Below are positions 1-8,320 of a stretch of DNA of 64,000 nt, in pieces; within the stretch, counting starts at the first letter, position 1, and every line of letters begins with the position of its first letter. Source of the DNA: Zhenpiania hominis (GTDB taxonomy: Bacteria; Bacillota; Clostridia; Peptostreptococcales; Anaerovoracaceae); the NCBI RefSeq assembly GCF_014333425.1, contig NZ_JACRYT010000003.1:62001-126000 (forward strand). Reading direction: 5' to 3'. Both the position numbers and the translations under genes were made by a program. The notes beneath the pieces were generated by a model, which had not been told where the DNA came from, ran no database searches, and was given only the letters and a program-made list of their open reading frames with translations.

Positions 1-1346
1 ATCAATCATACGGAAGGAGGGGCAGGCAGCGAAACGACTGAGTACACCTATGATTTGGCAGGGAACCGTGACAAGGAATTGACACCGGAAGGCCTGTTGT
101 TGGATTACCATTATAACGGGCTGAATCAGCTGTTCCTGATAGAAACGGAGGAACAGGATGATACGGGAGAATGGCAGGTGCGCGCTACGGAAACCTATAC
201 CTATGACCGGAACGGCAATCAGACCGGAAAAACGAGCAGTGCGAGTGGAGAAACGATCTCCATGACCTATGACGCGGCGAATCGTTTGGCCGGCTACGAG
301 AAGAAGAAAGACGGAGCCGCCCTCCTGAATCAGAAGAACCGATATAATGGAGAGGGACATCGGATTCGGAAAGAAGAGACGAAAGGGAAGGAAAGCAGCG
401 TTCGGAACTACTATTATCAGGACGGCAAGGTGCTGTATACTACAGATGGAGAGAACCAGCGAAACAGTTTCAACCTGTTTGGCCGGGAAGGTAATGTAAT
501 CGCGACAGCCAGAGGCGCCGGAAGCAGTGAAACATGGTATCTGTATAACAAGGATGTTCGCGGGAGCACGTCCAGCCTGATCGATGATGGCGGAATTGCT
601 GCTGCAGCTTATACATATGATGAATTCGGGAATACGACGATACGGGCTGGAGAGGATTTTGACAATGCCTTTTTGTCCAGCGCTTTAGCGGTGCCGACAA
701 AACGGACAGCGTAGCAGACGAAGTCTGCGGAGGAGAGAGCGGAGCGAACGTTGAGATTTGCTATACCGGACAGGTGTATGACAAAGAGACGGGATTGTAC
801 TACTACAATGCCAGGTTTTATGATCCGGAAGACGGAAGATTTTTGGCACAGGATACGTATCGCGGGGAAAATATGGAACCGGATACGCTGCATCTGTATG
901 CGTATTGTGCGAATAATCCGGTGAACTATGTGGATCCGAGTGGGCATAGTTCGGTTCCCACATGGCACAAAAAAACTATAACTTATAAAGTAAGAGGCAA
1001 AGGAACTTTAAAAGTAAAGTTTGAATGGTGGAAAAGTAAAAAAAGAAAGCAAGTAATTGTATATAAAGATGCCAAAGTTTCAAAAAAGAGTGCCTTTCTT
1101 CGAATTACTAAGATTTTTCGAAATGAAACAAAGCCACAGAGTAAGTATGTGAATGTGGTAAATATACAAGCTGCTTTAGCCATTTGGAAATGGCAGATTA
1201 CGGGAGTTTCTAGTGGAATGTATCCATGGAGCGTTATGATATTGGATATAAATATTAGGGGGAATAAAAAACCTATGGTTAAGTATAGGAAAAAATCTGT
1301 AAGCTACAAGAAGTATAAAAAATGGAAATGGGGAGATTTTAACTAA
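1..1346 (+). pseudogene. RHS/YD-repeat polymorphic toxin, C-terminal part, core interrupted (open at left edge)
   Basis: The reading frame is open from base 1 and carries YD repeats (YTYDLAGNRD, YTYDRNGNQTG, TYDAANRL, YTYDEFGN). It hits a stop at 712-714. The RHS core resumes in another frame from about 753 (ICYTGQVYDKETGLYYYNARFYDPEDGRF), ends at the boundary motif YVDPSGH, and continues into a basic AT-rich tip of about 130 residues ending at 1346. Compared with the intact second core at 1773, bases 668-753 are an extra 86 bp, not a multiple of three, so the toxin tip cannot be made as a fusion to the core by normal translation. RHS proteins are cell-surface or secreted contact toxins whose shell encapsulates a C-terminal effector. 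The tip resembles nothing I recognise. The gene begins upstream of this window. Confidence 0.85.
668..753 (+). repeat. 86-bp palindrome-rich insertion in the RHS core
   Basis: Aligning the two RHS cores in this window shows 86 bp present only in the first. The insert contains a hairpin of 6-bp arms (GCAGAC/GTCTGC, 3-nt loop) and a shorter one (CGCT/AGCG, 2-nt loop). Its length shifts the frame and it brings in a TAG stop. No open reading frame or clear target-site duplication is visible, so it looks like a small non-autonomous palindromic element rather than a full insertion sequence. Whether other copies exist elsewhere in the genome cannot be seen here. Confidence 0.55.
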
Positions 1347-1387
1347 CCGACTTGCTGGGAAAAGAAGAAGGGCAGGTGTTGTATAGC

Positions 1388-1732
1388 ATGAGTACGCCTA
1401 AAATTAACGGATGGAAAAGAATCATAACAATTAGAAGTATTGTAGGGGTAGCGGTTGGCTATCTTTGCATTGAATTGATATCCGAATATCTCCATTGGAT
1501 ACAGAGGTTGATAACGGTTCCGTATTTACTTGATATCATGAATGTAGTTGTGTACATTGTTTTATGTCTTATGATGTTTACAAATCTTTTGTTTGTGTTA
1601 ACGGATCGGACGATAAGCGGAAAGAAGAAAGTACTGCAAGTTTTTTGTATAATTATAGTATTTGTGGTAACAGCATATATACCCGATATTATAACTAGAA
1701 ACTTTATTTCTGCGGAAATCGTCTTAAGTTAA
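1388..1732 (+). CDS. Small three-TM membrane protein, candidate immunity protein to the first RHS tip
   Basis: A 114-residue protein with three hydrophobic segments (around residues 13-33, 40-68 and 77-97). I chose the ATG at 1388; an upstream in-frame TTG at 1352 would add 12 residues but its context is no better. The ribosome-binding site is weak. It starts 41 bp after the stop of the first RHS toxin tip, the position normally held by the cognate immunity gene in RHS loci. Base composition is AT-rich like the tip and unlike the core. The immunity role is inferred from position and membrane character only; I recognise no family. Confidence 0.55.
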   Translation: MSTPKINGWKRIITIRSIVGVAVGYLCIELISEYLHWIQRLITVPYLLDIMNVVVYIVLCLMMFTNLLFVLTDRTISGKKKVLQVFCIIIVFVVTAYIPDIITRNFISAEIVLS

Positions 1733-1772
1733 AATTGTAGGAAGGGAATAGATCTGTCGGAGAGCAAAAAAA

Positions 1773-2819
1773 ATGTTCCTAGCTCAAACGAAGATTTCCA
1801 TAATCTACGACGCGGCGAACCGTCTGACCGACTACGAGAAGGAGAAAGACGGAGCCACCCTCCTGAATCAGAAGAATCGGTATAACGGAGAGGGACATCG
1901 GATTCGGAAAGAAGAGACGAAAGGGAAGGAAAGCAGCGTTCGGAACTACTATTATCAGGACGGCAAGGTGTTGTATACGACAGATGGAGCGAACCAGCGA
2001 GACAGTTTCAACCTGCTGGGACTGGAAGACAATGTAATCGCGACAGCCAGAGGCACAGGAAGCAGCGAAGCCTGGTATCTATACAACAAGGATGTTCGCG
2101 GAAGTACGTCCAGTCTGATTGATGATAGCGGAACAGTCGTTGCGGCTTATGAATATGATGAATTCGGGAATACGACCGCTCGGATAGGGGAAAGCTTTGA
2201 TAATGAGATTTGCTATACCGGACAGGTGTATGATAAAGAGACGGGGCTGTATTACTATAACGCCAGGTTCTATGATCCGGAAGATGGTCGATTCCTGACG
2301 CAAGATACATATCGCGGGGAACAGATGGAACCGGATACGCTGCATCTGTATGCGTACTGTGCGAATAATCCGGTGAATTATGTGGATCCGAGTGGACATG
2401 CATTTATTAGAACGTATACGAGAAATCAATGTAGAAACACATACTTTCTATTATTAGGAATTGACAAAACATTATCTGCCTTAGGGTGGATAAGCACGGG
2501 AAAAGCTTTTTGGAAAGTAAGAAAAAAAGGCAAGAAACAACTGATAAAAGTCCTTAAGAAGGAAATTAGAAGTGCGGGGCTATCCTATTTTATCAATACA
2601 ATTATTAACTATCCCACATGGTTATACGGAAAATTGAAAAGGGGGTTTAAACTAGGAGGAACATCTTATATTAGAAATAGATATTATACGAAAAAAGGAA
2701 AATTTAGGGAAAGGTATGAAAAAATACTAAAAACTAAATTAGTTGGGTATGGCCCATCCAATTTTAATTTTTACTATTCAAGTAAACGAAAGAAGAACAT
2801 TCCAATGGCAATAATTTAG
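1773..2819 (+). CDS. Orphan RHS core with second toxin tip (N-terminally truncated)
   Basis: Similarity to the first RHS gene starts abruptly at about base 1785 and runs through the RHS core (TYRGEQMEPDTL, YAYCANNPVNYVDPSGH) to 2400. A different basic tip of about 138 residues follows. The YD-repeat shell is missing, so this is a displaced core-tip cassette of the kind left behind when a new tip is recombined into the main gene. No promoter or good ribosome-binding site precedes the ATG at 1773, so expression is doubtful. The stop at 2817-2819 may itself come from a one-base frameshift: the next frame continues into a sensible C-terminus ending at 2902 (see findings). Tip function is unknown. 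Confidence 0.7.
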   Translation: MFLAQTKISIIYDAANRLTDYEKEKDGATLLNQKNRYNGEGHRIRKEETKGKESSVRNYYYQDGKVLYTTDGANQRDSFNLLGLEDNVIATARGTGSSEAWYLYNKDVRGSTSSLIDDSGTVVAAYEYDEFGNTTARIGESFDNEICYTGQVYDKETGLYYYNARFYDPEDGRFLTQDTYRGEQMEPDTLHLYAYCANNPVNYVDPSGHAFIRTYTRNQCRNTYFLLLGIDKTLSALGWISTGKAFWKVRKKGKKQLIKVLKKEIRSAGLSYFINTIINYPTWLYGKLKRGFKLGGTSYIRNRYYTKKGKFRERYEKILKTKLVGYGPSNFNFYYSSKRKKNIPMAII

Positions 2820-2920
2820 ATAGTAATGTCCGGGGGACGTATACTTTTCAAGAATACTTTCCCCCGGAGATGAAGAAAAGAATGTCTGAATTAAGAAAAT
2901 GAGCCTTTTAGGAGGTACGC

Positions 2921-3376
2921 ATGAAAGACATTAAAAAAGCATTTAACAGGAAACATGTATGTGCCTATTTATCAGCCGTGTCTGCATATATGGGAGTGTA
3001 TATAGCCTTGTGCGTAATTGAATACTTTATTTCTAAAATACCAGAGATAGGTTCGTTTTTGTTTTACCCCTACTATGGGTATTCTGAAATAGGTTATCAA
3101 GGCTATATTTTTCCACCTATGTTTGCAACAGTGGCATCATACAGAGTGATATTCTTTTTTAAAAATATTAACTACGCAGGAGTTATAAGCGCGGTAGCAG
3201 CAACGGTTATAATCGTTGGCCTGATAAATTTACGTTTCCCTTTCAGACCGGAAGATGACGCTTTCCTGAGTGTACTTCTTATTTTGTCAGGGGTGGTGTT
3301 CTGGTGTTTAATCGATCTTGTGCCTACCCTGAAAAGAATCTTTGTCCATAGTAAGGAGAACGGCAAGAAACGATGA
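2921..3376 (+). CDS. Four-TM membrane protein, candidate immunity protein to the second RHS tip
   Basis: A 151-residue protein with four predicted membrane segments (about residues 15-40, 65-85, 88-104 and 112-133) and a basic C-terminus. An AGGAGG site lies 5 nt before the ATG. It begins 18 nt after the end of the frame-corrected RHS tip, a spacing typical of toxin-immunity pairs, and its stop overlaps the next start in ATGA, so the two genes are probably translationally coupled. No family recognised; the immunity role is inferred from position. Confidence 0.65.
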   Translation: MKDIKKAFNRKHVCAYLSAVSAYMGVYIALCVIEYFISKIPEIGSFLFYPYYGYSEIGYQGYIFPPMFATVASYRVIFFFKNINYAGVISAVAATVIIVGLINLRFPFRPEDDAFLSVLLILSGVVFWCLIDLVPTLKRIFVHSKENGKKR

Positions 3377-4323
3377 CGAGAAAGAAATATCAAATGAATA
3401 TCCCGGGACTGTCAGGTATAATTTCGTATAAGAGAAATTATCTGATTGTTGCAGAGGAATATAAAGTAGTGGTCTATGATTTGGAGACGCTAGAGCCAAT
3501 CACAAAACTGAGTATAAGACATGTTCTGGGAATGGATCTGAATCTTTCAGAAGATATGGTATACTGCTACACAGTGGACGCAATTAAGATCTTTAGCCTG
3601 GAGACCTTTCGAGTTTTGAAGGTATTGGAACCGGAATTAACAGACGAGGAAGAGTGGGAAATCAAACAGTGTTATTCGGTAGGAATAAATTTACTTTTAT
3701 TGGTCGTGCTGCTGTTCGGGGGTGATTATTTAGTAGTATTATGTGATACGGAAAATGGTGCGACAGAGACTATAATTACAGTAGAAGAGGACGATGCAAT
3801 CCTTTTTGATAAAAAGCATGGGTTACAAATTGTAAAAGGAGATTTTTACCAACCGAGGAGCGAATCAAATGATTTGCAGATTGAACAGCGGCACTATCAG
3901 TCAGAACAATTTTTATTTAATACGGATATTGAAATTTTAAAATTATCAGCGGCTGAGACCAAAAAGTCGGGAAATTTATGCTATGGCGAACCGGAAGGGA
4001 AGTTCTTTCTGGCAATAGAATATGGGTTTTTTCAATCTTATTATCTTTTCCTGGATCAAGACTTCAGATTAATCGAAAGAATAAAGGCACCCATGAAAGA
4101 CTACCCATCTGAAATTTGTTATTATGAGGACTACAACTTATTAATTTTGTTCTACGTTGATAAAAAAATTGTGGTCCTTGATACAAAAAATAACCGGTTT
4201 CAAATATGTACAATTTTGGATGCCGTACTCCCTTTTGGACATGTCCTGTTTAAAGAGACAAAGCAGCTGCTGATCTTTGAAGCAGAAAAGATCCAATGGG
4301 TAGATCTGGATCGATTTTCTTGA
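3373..4323 (+). CDS. Beta-propeller-like protein of unknown function, coupled to the upstream immunity candidate
   Basis: A 316-residue protein without a signal peptide. Several segments look like WD/propeller blade strands that end in a hydrophobic run plus 'D-E/T' turn: YKVVVYDLETLEP near the start, DAIKIFSLETF, VVLCDTENG, KKIVVLDTKN and IQWVDLDRF at the end. A cytosolic protein-binding role is plausible. It overlaps the upstream membrane protein gene by 4 nt (ATGA). It may be part of the immunity module of the second RHS tip or an independent orphan. The RHS core scar 4331-4402 follows its stop directly. Confidence 0.6.
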   Translation: MTRKKYQMNIPGLSGIISYKRNYLIVAEEYKVVVYDLETLEPITKLSIRHVLGMDLNLSEDMVYCYTVDAIKIFSLETFRVLKVLEPELTDEEEWEIKQCYSVGINLLLLVVLLFGGDYLVVLCDTENGATETIITVEEDDAILFDKKHGLQIVKGDFYQPRSESNDLQIEQRHYQSEQFLFNTDIEILKLSAAETKKSGNLCYGEPEGKFFLAIEYGFFQSYYLFLDQDFRLIERIKAPMKDYPSEICYYEDYNLLILFYVDKKIVVLDTKNNRFQICTILDAVLPFGHVLFKETKQLLIFEAEKIQWVDLDRFS

Positions 4324-4330
4324 ACCCGTA

Positions 4331-4402
4331 GAACCGGTATAATGGAGATGGACAGCGGAGCCGGGGGCGCTGCATCTGTATGCGTACTGTGCGAATGATC
4401 CG
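4331..4402 (+). repeat. Decayed RHS core fragment (scar 1)
   Basis: Two separate pieces of the RHS core are joined here. Bases 4331-4348 match the core around 1873-1890, and 4367-4402 match the core around 2336-2371, just before the DPSGH boundary. About 450 bp of core is missing between them. No reading frame survives. It marks the former junction of an RHS core with a toxin tip or immunity gene and shows that the next genes are orphans of that locus. Confidence 0.75.
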
Positions 4403-4456
4403 AGGATAGTATAGCATGCTTACATTACACGAAGAAAGGCACACAGAAAAGAAGCT

Positions 4457-5086
4457 ATGAAAACAAAGTCGAGAAGCAACTCATCTGAGCGGATTTTCAA
4501 AAAATGGAATCCACTGACAATTATGCAATTTGTTTGGCTGTTTGGATGTAACAATATATTTTTCTGTAAAATTTTTGACGTGGGATTAATGACGGTAGAA
4601 GGAGATTACTGGGTATTTATTTTATGTGGAATACTTCCACCATTTTTACAGTTTAAAAGTATTGAGCGTGTAAAAGCAAGAGCTAAGAGGGAAAGCACTA
4701 TGATAGCGGAACTTTACACAAGCAATCTGATTTGCATGGCGGCTCTTGTGGTGGGGGAACTTTTTCTATTGGGAGGGGAACTTAATATGGCAGAGTTCTT
4801 CCTGCGGGAAACGACAGTTCTGGTGTTTTGGTTCCTCTCCTTGTCATTGGTTTTGATTTACAATTATTTATGGTGGGCGGTTTGTGCGATTAATATTTTT
4901 ATGGTTACGTTTTTATACAACCGGTTATGGAGTTGGTATCTGCAATCAGGAGGAGGGCAGAATTTGAACGCACGGTATGTTATGATAGGGGCCTTTCTTT
5001 GTGCTGCCGGACTGAGTTTTGTTTTCATAAGATACCGTATAAAAAAACTGTTTTGTGAAAAAGCAGACACAGGTAAGCAGAAATGA
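4457..5086 (+). CDS. Polytopic membrane protein of unknown function (orphan immunity candidate)
   Basis: A 209-residue protein with about six hydrophobic segments, a basic N-terminus (KTKSRSNSSERIFKK) and a basic, hydrophilic C-terminus. It starts 54 bp after an RHS core scar and overlaps the next gene by 4 nt (ATGA). There is no strong ribosome-binding site (AAAGAAG upstream). No family recognised. Position between two RHS scars suggests it came in with a former toxin tip, perhaps as its immunity protein; this is inference. Confidence 0.6.
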   Translation: MKTKSRSNSSERIFKKWNPLTIMQFVWLFGCNNIFFCKIFDVGLMTVEGDYWVFILCGILPPFLQFKSIERVKARAKRESTMIAELYTSNLICMAALVVGELFLLGGELNMAEFFLRETTVLVFWFLSLSLVLIYNYLWWAVCAINIFMVTFLYNRLWSWYLQSGGGQNLNARYVMIGAFLCAAGLSFVFIRYRIKKLFCEKADTGKQK

Positions 5087-5304
5087 AGATGATAATTGAA
5101 AGTATAGTCTTATTGCTGTTAATTTCTTATTTGATGATTGATTTTATTTTAGAAGTCAAAAAGGTTAAAAAAGAAAAATATTCAGGGGACAAAAAGAATT
5201 TGATACGTTATATTTTAAAACGTGTGTTTGAGTTAAGTATACAAAATCCCCTGTTGACATGCCTATTGATCTTAGCGATTGTATTTTTTGTTATGCCTGA
5301 TTGA
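5083..5304 (+). CDS. Small two-TM membrane protein
   Basis: A 73-residue protein with hydrophobic segments at about residues 3-23 and 55-71 separated by a lysine-rich loop. It overlaps the upstream membrane protein gene by 4 nt, so the pair is probably co-translated. No family recognised. A second RHS core scar follows 18 bp after its stop. Confidence 0.55.
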   Translation: MKMIIESIVLLLLISYLMIDFILEVKKVKKEKYSGDKKNLIRYILKRVFELSIQNPLLTCLLILAIVFFVMPD

Positions 5305-5322
5305 GAATGAAAAAACGTACCA

Positions 5323-5407
5323 AACCGTCTGAACGGCTACGAGAAGAAGAAAGGCAGAACCGCCATTCTGAACCAGAAGAACCGATATGACGGAGGTAGA
5401 CAGCGGA
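5323..5407 (+). repeat. Decayed RHS core fragment (scar 2)
   Basis: This stretch aligns with the RHS core at about 277-364 (the segment encoding ANRL-YEK through NRYNGEG), with many substitutions and no usable frame. It shares the variant GACAGCGGAGC with scar 1, where both intact cores in this window differ. Both scars therefore probably descend from one older core version rather than from the present cores. Confidence 0.75.
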
Positions 5408-5482
5408 GCAGACGTGTCAGGACCCTATGTAGTAAAAAAGTAAAGAGAACTTCCCTGGGAGTTCACACTGAGAGGAGATGCG

Positions 5483-6493
5483 ATGCATATTTGTCTTGAT
5501 ATTGAAATAAGACCCAGAGGCGTACTGGATGATGAAGAAATGGAAAATTTCTCACAATCGGATAGAAGAATTGTGGATGCATTTGATGAAGAATTTCAGA
5601 AATACCATGTATGGAGGAAACGGCCGCATGGTTATAAAATCACAAGCAAGGATGGGAAATATGAGGACTTCTGGCGATTCCATGAGAGGTATAAGGAACA
5701 GTTTGATATTGTAGTATATGGAAATATAGAATACGATGAGGAAGACTTTTTTAAAGCGGAGGCATTTATTCTGACGTTTATGAAACAGTGCTATTATTAT
5801 GATGGATGGAATGAAGAAAAGTATGACTGTCTGGAAACGGTCAGTTCGGTATTGGGTCAATGGCATCCAAAAGCCCCTATTTATATCAAACTCCCGGCGA
5901 ATACAGGGAAAGAATTTGCGATGCGGCCGGCCGGAGCGAATACGCCGGATTTTGAAAGCTATCTGTCACCACAACTATATGAGTATCTGATTTCCTGCGG
6001 AATAGAAAAAGAATTTTTTCGCCCGGCCTATGCAAAAAATAACCCTGACGATCCGATTGCCTGGAGATTATGGGGTGCGGATCATGTTCTGCCGCCGGAA
6101 AGCTTTATGCCTTTTGGCAACCCCGAGGAACATATATGGCTGCAGGATGCGGATACCGGCTATGTAAAGTGGGTGTGGGATGAGCCAGAAGACAGTGATA
6201 TTGATGATGAGGAGGATGATGATGAGGGTGAAGATTACATGCCGGACTGGGAGTTTTATCTGAATGGAGACTTCGAAGTTTACCAGATGACATTAAATAA
6301 AGAGGGGATTGAACAACTTGCCTGGGTGAACGAAGCTTATGAATGTATTGGAAATATTCGACCAACATTGATAAAAAAAGAACTGTTTTGGCTGATCGAA
6401 GAAAAAGTTCCAAACATTAAACGACGCTCAACGCCTGTTTTTTTCTCAGAACATCCGAAAGGCGGATATAAAAAGCTCAGAATCCGGGAATAG
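5483..6493 (+). CDS. Acidic soluble protein of unknown function (orphan from RHS locus)
   Basis: A 336-residue protein with an AGGAG site 7 nt before the ATG and no signal peptide or membrane segment. It is rich in Asp, Glu, Tyr and Trp and has a run of acidic residues at about 232-246. Acidic proteins beside basic toxin tips are often immunity proteins, but I recognise no immunity family here. It lies 75 bp after RHS scar 2 and is the last gene of the scarred segment. It appears complete. Confidence 0.6.
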   Translation: MHICLDIEIRPRGVLDDEEMENFSQSDRRIVDAFDEEFQKYHVWRKRPHGYKITSKDGKYEDFWRFHERYKEQFDIVVYGNIEYDEEDFFKAEAFILTFMKQCYYYDGWNEEKYDCLETVSSVLGQWHPKAPIYIKLPANTGKEFAMRPAGANTPDFESYLSPQLYEYLISCGIEKEFFRPAYAKNNPDDPIAWRLWGADHVLPPESFMPFGNPEEHIWLQDADTGYVKWVWDEPEDSDIDDEEDDDEGEDYMPDWEFYLNGDFEVYQMTLNKEGIEQLAWVNEAYECIGNIRPTLIKKELFWLIEEKVPNIKRRSTPVFFSEHPKGGYKKLRIRE

Positions 6494-6616
6494 TGCGTCT
6501 GTAATGGCTATAGAGAAAAGGCGTAATCAGGGCATGGAAGCATATGAATAGGATATGAGAAAAAATAATTTCTCATAGAAACAGACAGCTGCAAAGCATT
6601 ATGAAGAGGAAAAGAA

Positions 6617-8212
6617 ATGAAACGTTTGATAACAATTGCTCTTTCTGGAAGTGTGCTCCTTTTGTCCCTTACAAGCTGCGGGTTTCTGCAAAAAGAGGGA
6701 CAAAAGTGGAAGATGTATGTAGCGGTAACGGGAAACAATCTGCAAGGTGTGCGGGAAGTGCTTCGTCAGGAGCCGGATTTGGATCTGGGAAAACTCGGTT
6801 ATTCTGAAAGCACGCCTTTCAGAATCAAAGATGAGCGCGCTCTGGCGATTGCCTTCAGTGGCAGCGATGATCGGGTGATTCAAGAACTGCTGGAAAAGGG
6901 AAACGTGGAGATAGAGCAGGAAAAGGAGGAAGATTGGTTCTATCTGACAGAAGCAGTATGCAATCGAAGCCTGAGCGTAACAGAAGCACTGATAAAACGG
7001 GGAAGTAGCGCGAATATGGGGGAAGAGCCAGCGCTGGAAGAGTTTCTTGCTTTTGTACATCCCGGTGTGGCGGACGCGAAGCGCCGGGCTCAGTGTCTGC
7101 TTGCGGCCGGCGCGGAAGTCTCAGACAAGCTTATGCATGCTGTTTTAAACAATGAATGGAGGTACTGGTATGCTCCGCCGATGCTGGAATGGCTGACGAG
7201 TCAAAAGATATCAAGCGGGGAGAGTTCCGCGCTGGAAGCAGCGATTCGCGGTGAAGATCAAATCCTGCGGAAATCAGTTCAGGAGGGAAGGGTACCTGAG
7301 AAAGATAAAAAGGATGTAACCTTGTTTGCCGCCGCGTTTTGTAATGTGAAAACTTTAGAAACCATGCGAAAAGAAGGCTATTCGTTTCATATTCGAGATG
7401 ATTATGGCATGACTCCGCTGCATATCGCGGCTCTTTGCAACTCAAAGGAAGCGGTGGAATTTTTTCTGGAACAGGGACTGGATCCGGAAAAAAAGGCTAC
7501 AGAATCCAGATATAAGGCAGTAACCTATGCCGCGATTGGAGGAAAACAGGAGAACCTGAATCTTCTGATGCAGGGGAGAGAACGCCTTCCAAAATGGACC
7601 TGGAGCGCGGCCTGCAGTTTTGGAAGTCGGGAATCTGTGCAGTGTCTTCTCGCGGAAGGCTATCAGCCGACAGAATGGGATTGTTATTCAGCCTATACGG
7701 ATTGTACCGAGAGTGTGTTTCAGGAATTATTGAAAAGAGACATACCCTATGATGTGAAAAATCAGGGAGACGGCGTTCTGGAAGAGGCATCCGAAGCGCA
7801 TGTGGAGCGGCTGCTTGCGGAGGGGGCAAAACCGACTGTAACGACTCTGGAACGAGCCATTGAATGGAGGAATGACGCGTTAATCCGGCAGATTGTGAAG
7901 GAATTAAAAACACAGAAGGTGGATCTGAGCACGAAAGGATGTTCTGCTTTGGAAAATGCGATTGCGATTGGTGACTTGAAAAGTGTGCGGTATTTGGTAA
8001 AGCAGGGGGTTGCGATTAACGCTATTATAGCGGATGTGGATTGTGATTATACGCCTATGCATGTTGCCGCGCAAAGTCCAAGCGTTGATATTCTGAAATT
8101 TTTGATTGAAAATGGCGGAGACATTCAAATCAAGGATGGGGATGGAAAAACACCATATGATTATGCGAAAGAAATGGAACTGAAAGATAACATGGAGCTG
8201 TTGAAACCATAA
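6617..8212 (+). CDS. Ankyrin-repeat lipoprotein
   Basis: A 531-residue protein. The N-terminus is a lipoprotein signal with lipobox LTSC and lipidated Cys21, so it should be anchored outside the membrane. The rest is made of ankyrin-type repeats; the clearest are at about 258-290 (YGMTPLHIAALCNSKEAVEFF) and 471-525 (DYTPMHVAAQSPSVDILKFL, DGKTPYDYAKEMEL). GAGGAAAAG precedes the ATG. Ankyrin proteins bind other proteins; here an extracytoplasmic protective role near contact-toxin genes is possible but unproven. The last base pairs may hide a frameshift: an open frame continues past the stop to about 8292. Confidence 0.8.
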   Translation: MKRLITIALSGSVLLLSLTSCGFLQKEGQKWKMYVAVTGNNLQGVREVLRQEPDLDLGKLGYSESTPFRIKDERALAIAFSGSDDRVIQELLEKGNVEIEQEKEEDWFYLTEAVCNRSLSVTEALIKRGSSANMGEEPALEEFLAFVHPGVADAKRRAQCLLAAGAEVSDKLMHAVLNNEWRYWYAPPMLEWLTSQKISSGESSALEAAIRGEDQILRKSVQEGRVPEKDKKDVTLFAAAFCNVKTLETMRKEGYSFHIRDDYGMTPLHIAALCNSKEAVEFFLEQGLDPEKKATESRYKAVTYAAIGGKQENLNLLMQGRERLPKWTWSAACSFGSRESVQCLLAEGYQPTEWDCYSAYTDCTESVFQELLKRDIPYDVKNQGDGVLEEASEAHVERLLAEGAKPTVTTLERAIEWRNDALIRQIVKELKTQKVDLSTKGCSALENAIAIGDLKSVRYLVKQGVAINAIIADVDCDYTPMHVAAQSPSVDILKFLIENGGDIQIKDGDGKTPYDYAKEMELKDNMELLKP

Positions 8213-8320
8213 CCAACCTGATTACGAAAAAAGAGGATGCGAAAAAAATCCAGAATGCCTGTGAAAAATGGATTCAAACATGTCTGCCATAGAATGATAA
8301 AGCGTGAGGAGCCTGTAAAA

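Noticed and set aside
2829..2868. Perfect 8-bp inverted repeat TCCGGGGG/CCCCCGGA after RHS tip 2, terminator-like
   Set aside because: There is no T-tract, and the stretch reads as protein in the shifted frame right up to the next ribosome-binding site, so coding explains it better.
6556..6575. Small hairpin TGAGAAA/TTTCTCA upstream of the ankyrin lipoprotein
   Set aside because: It is short and AT-rich with no T-tract or position-specific role visible.
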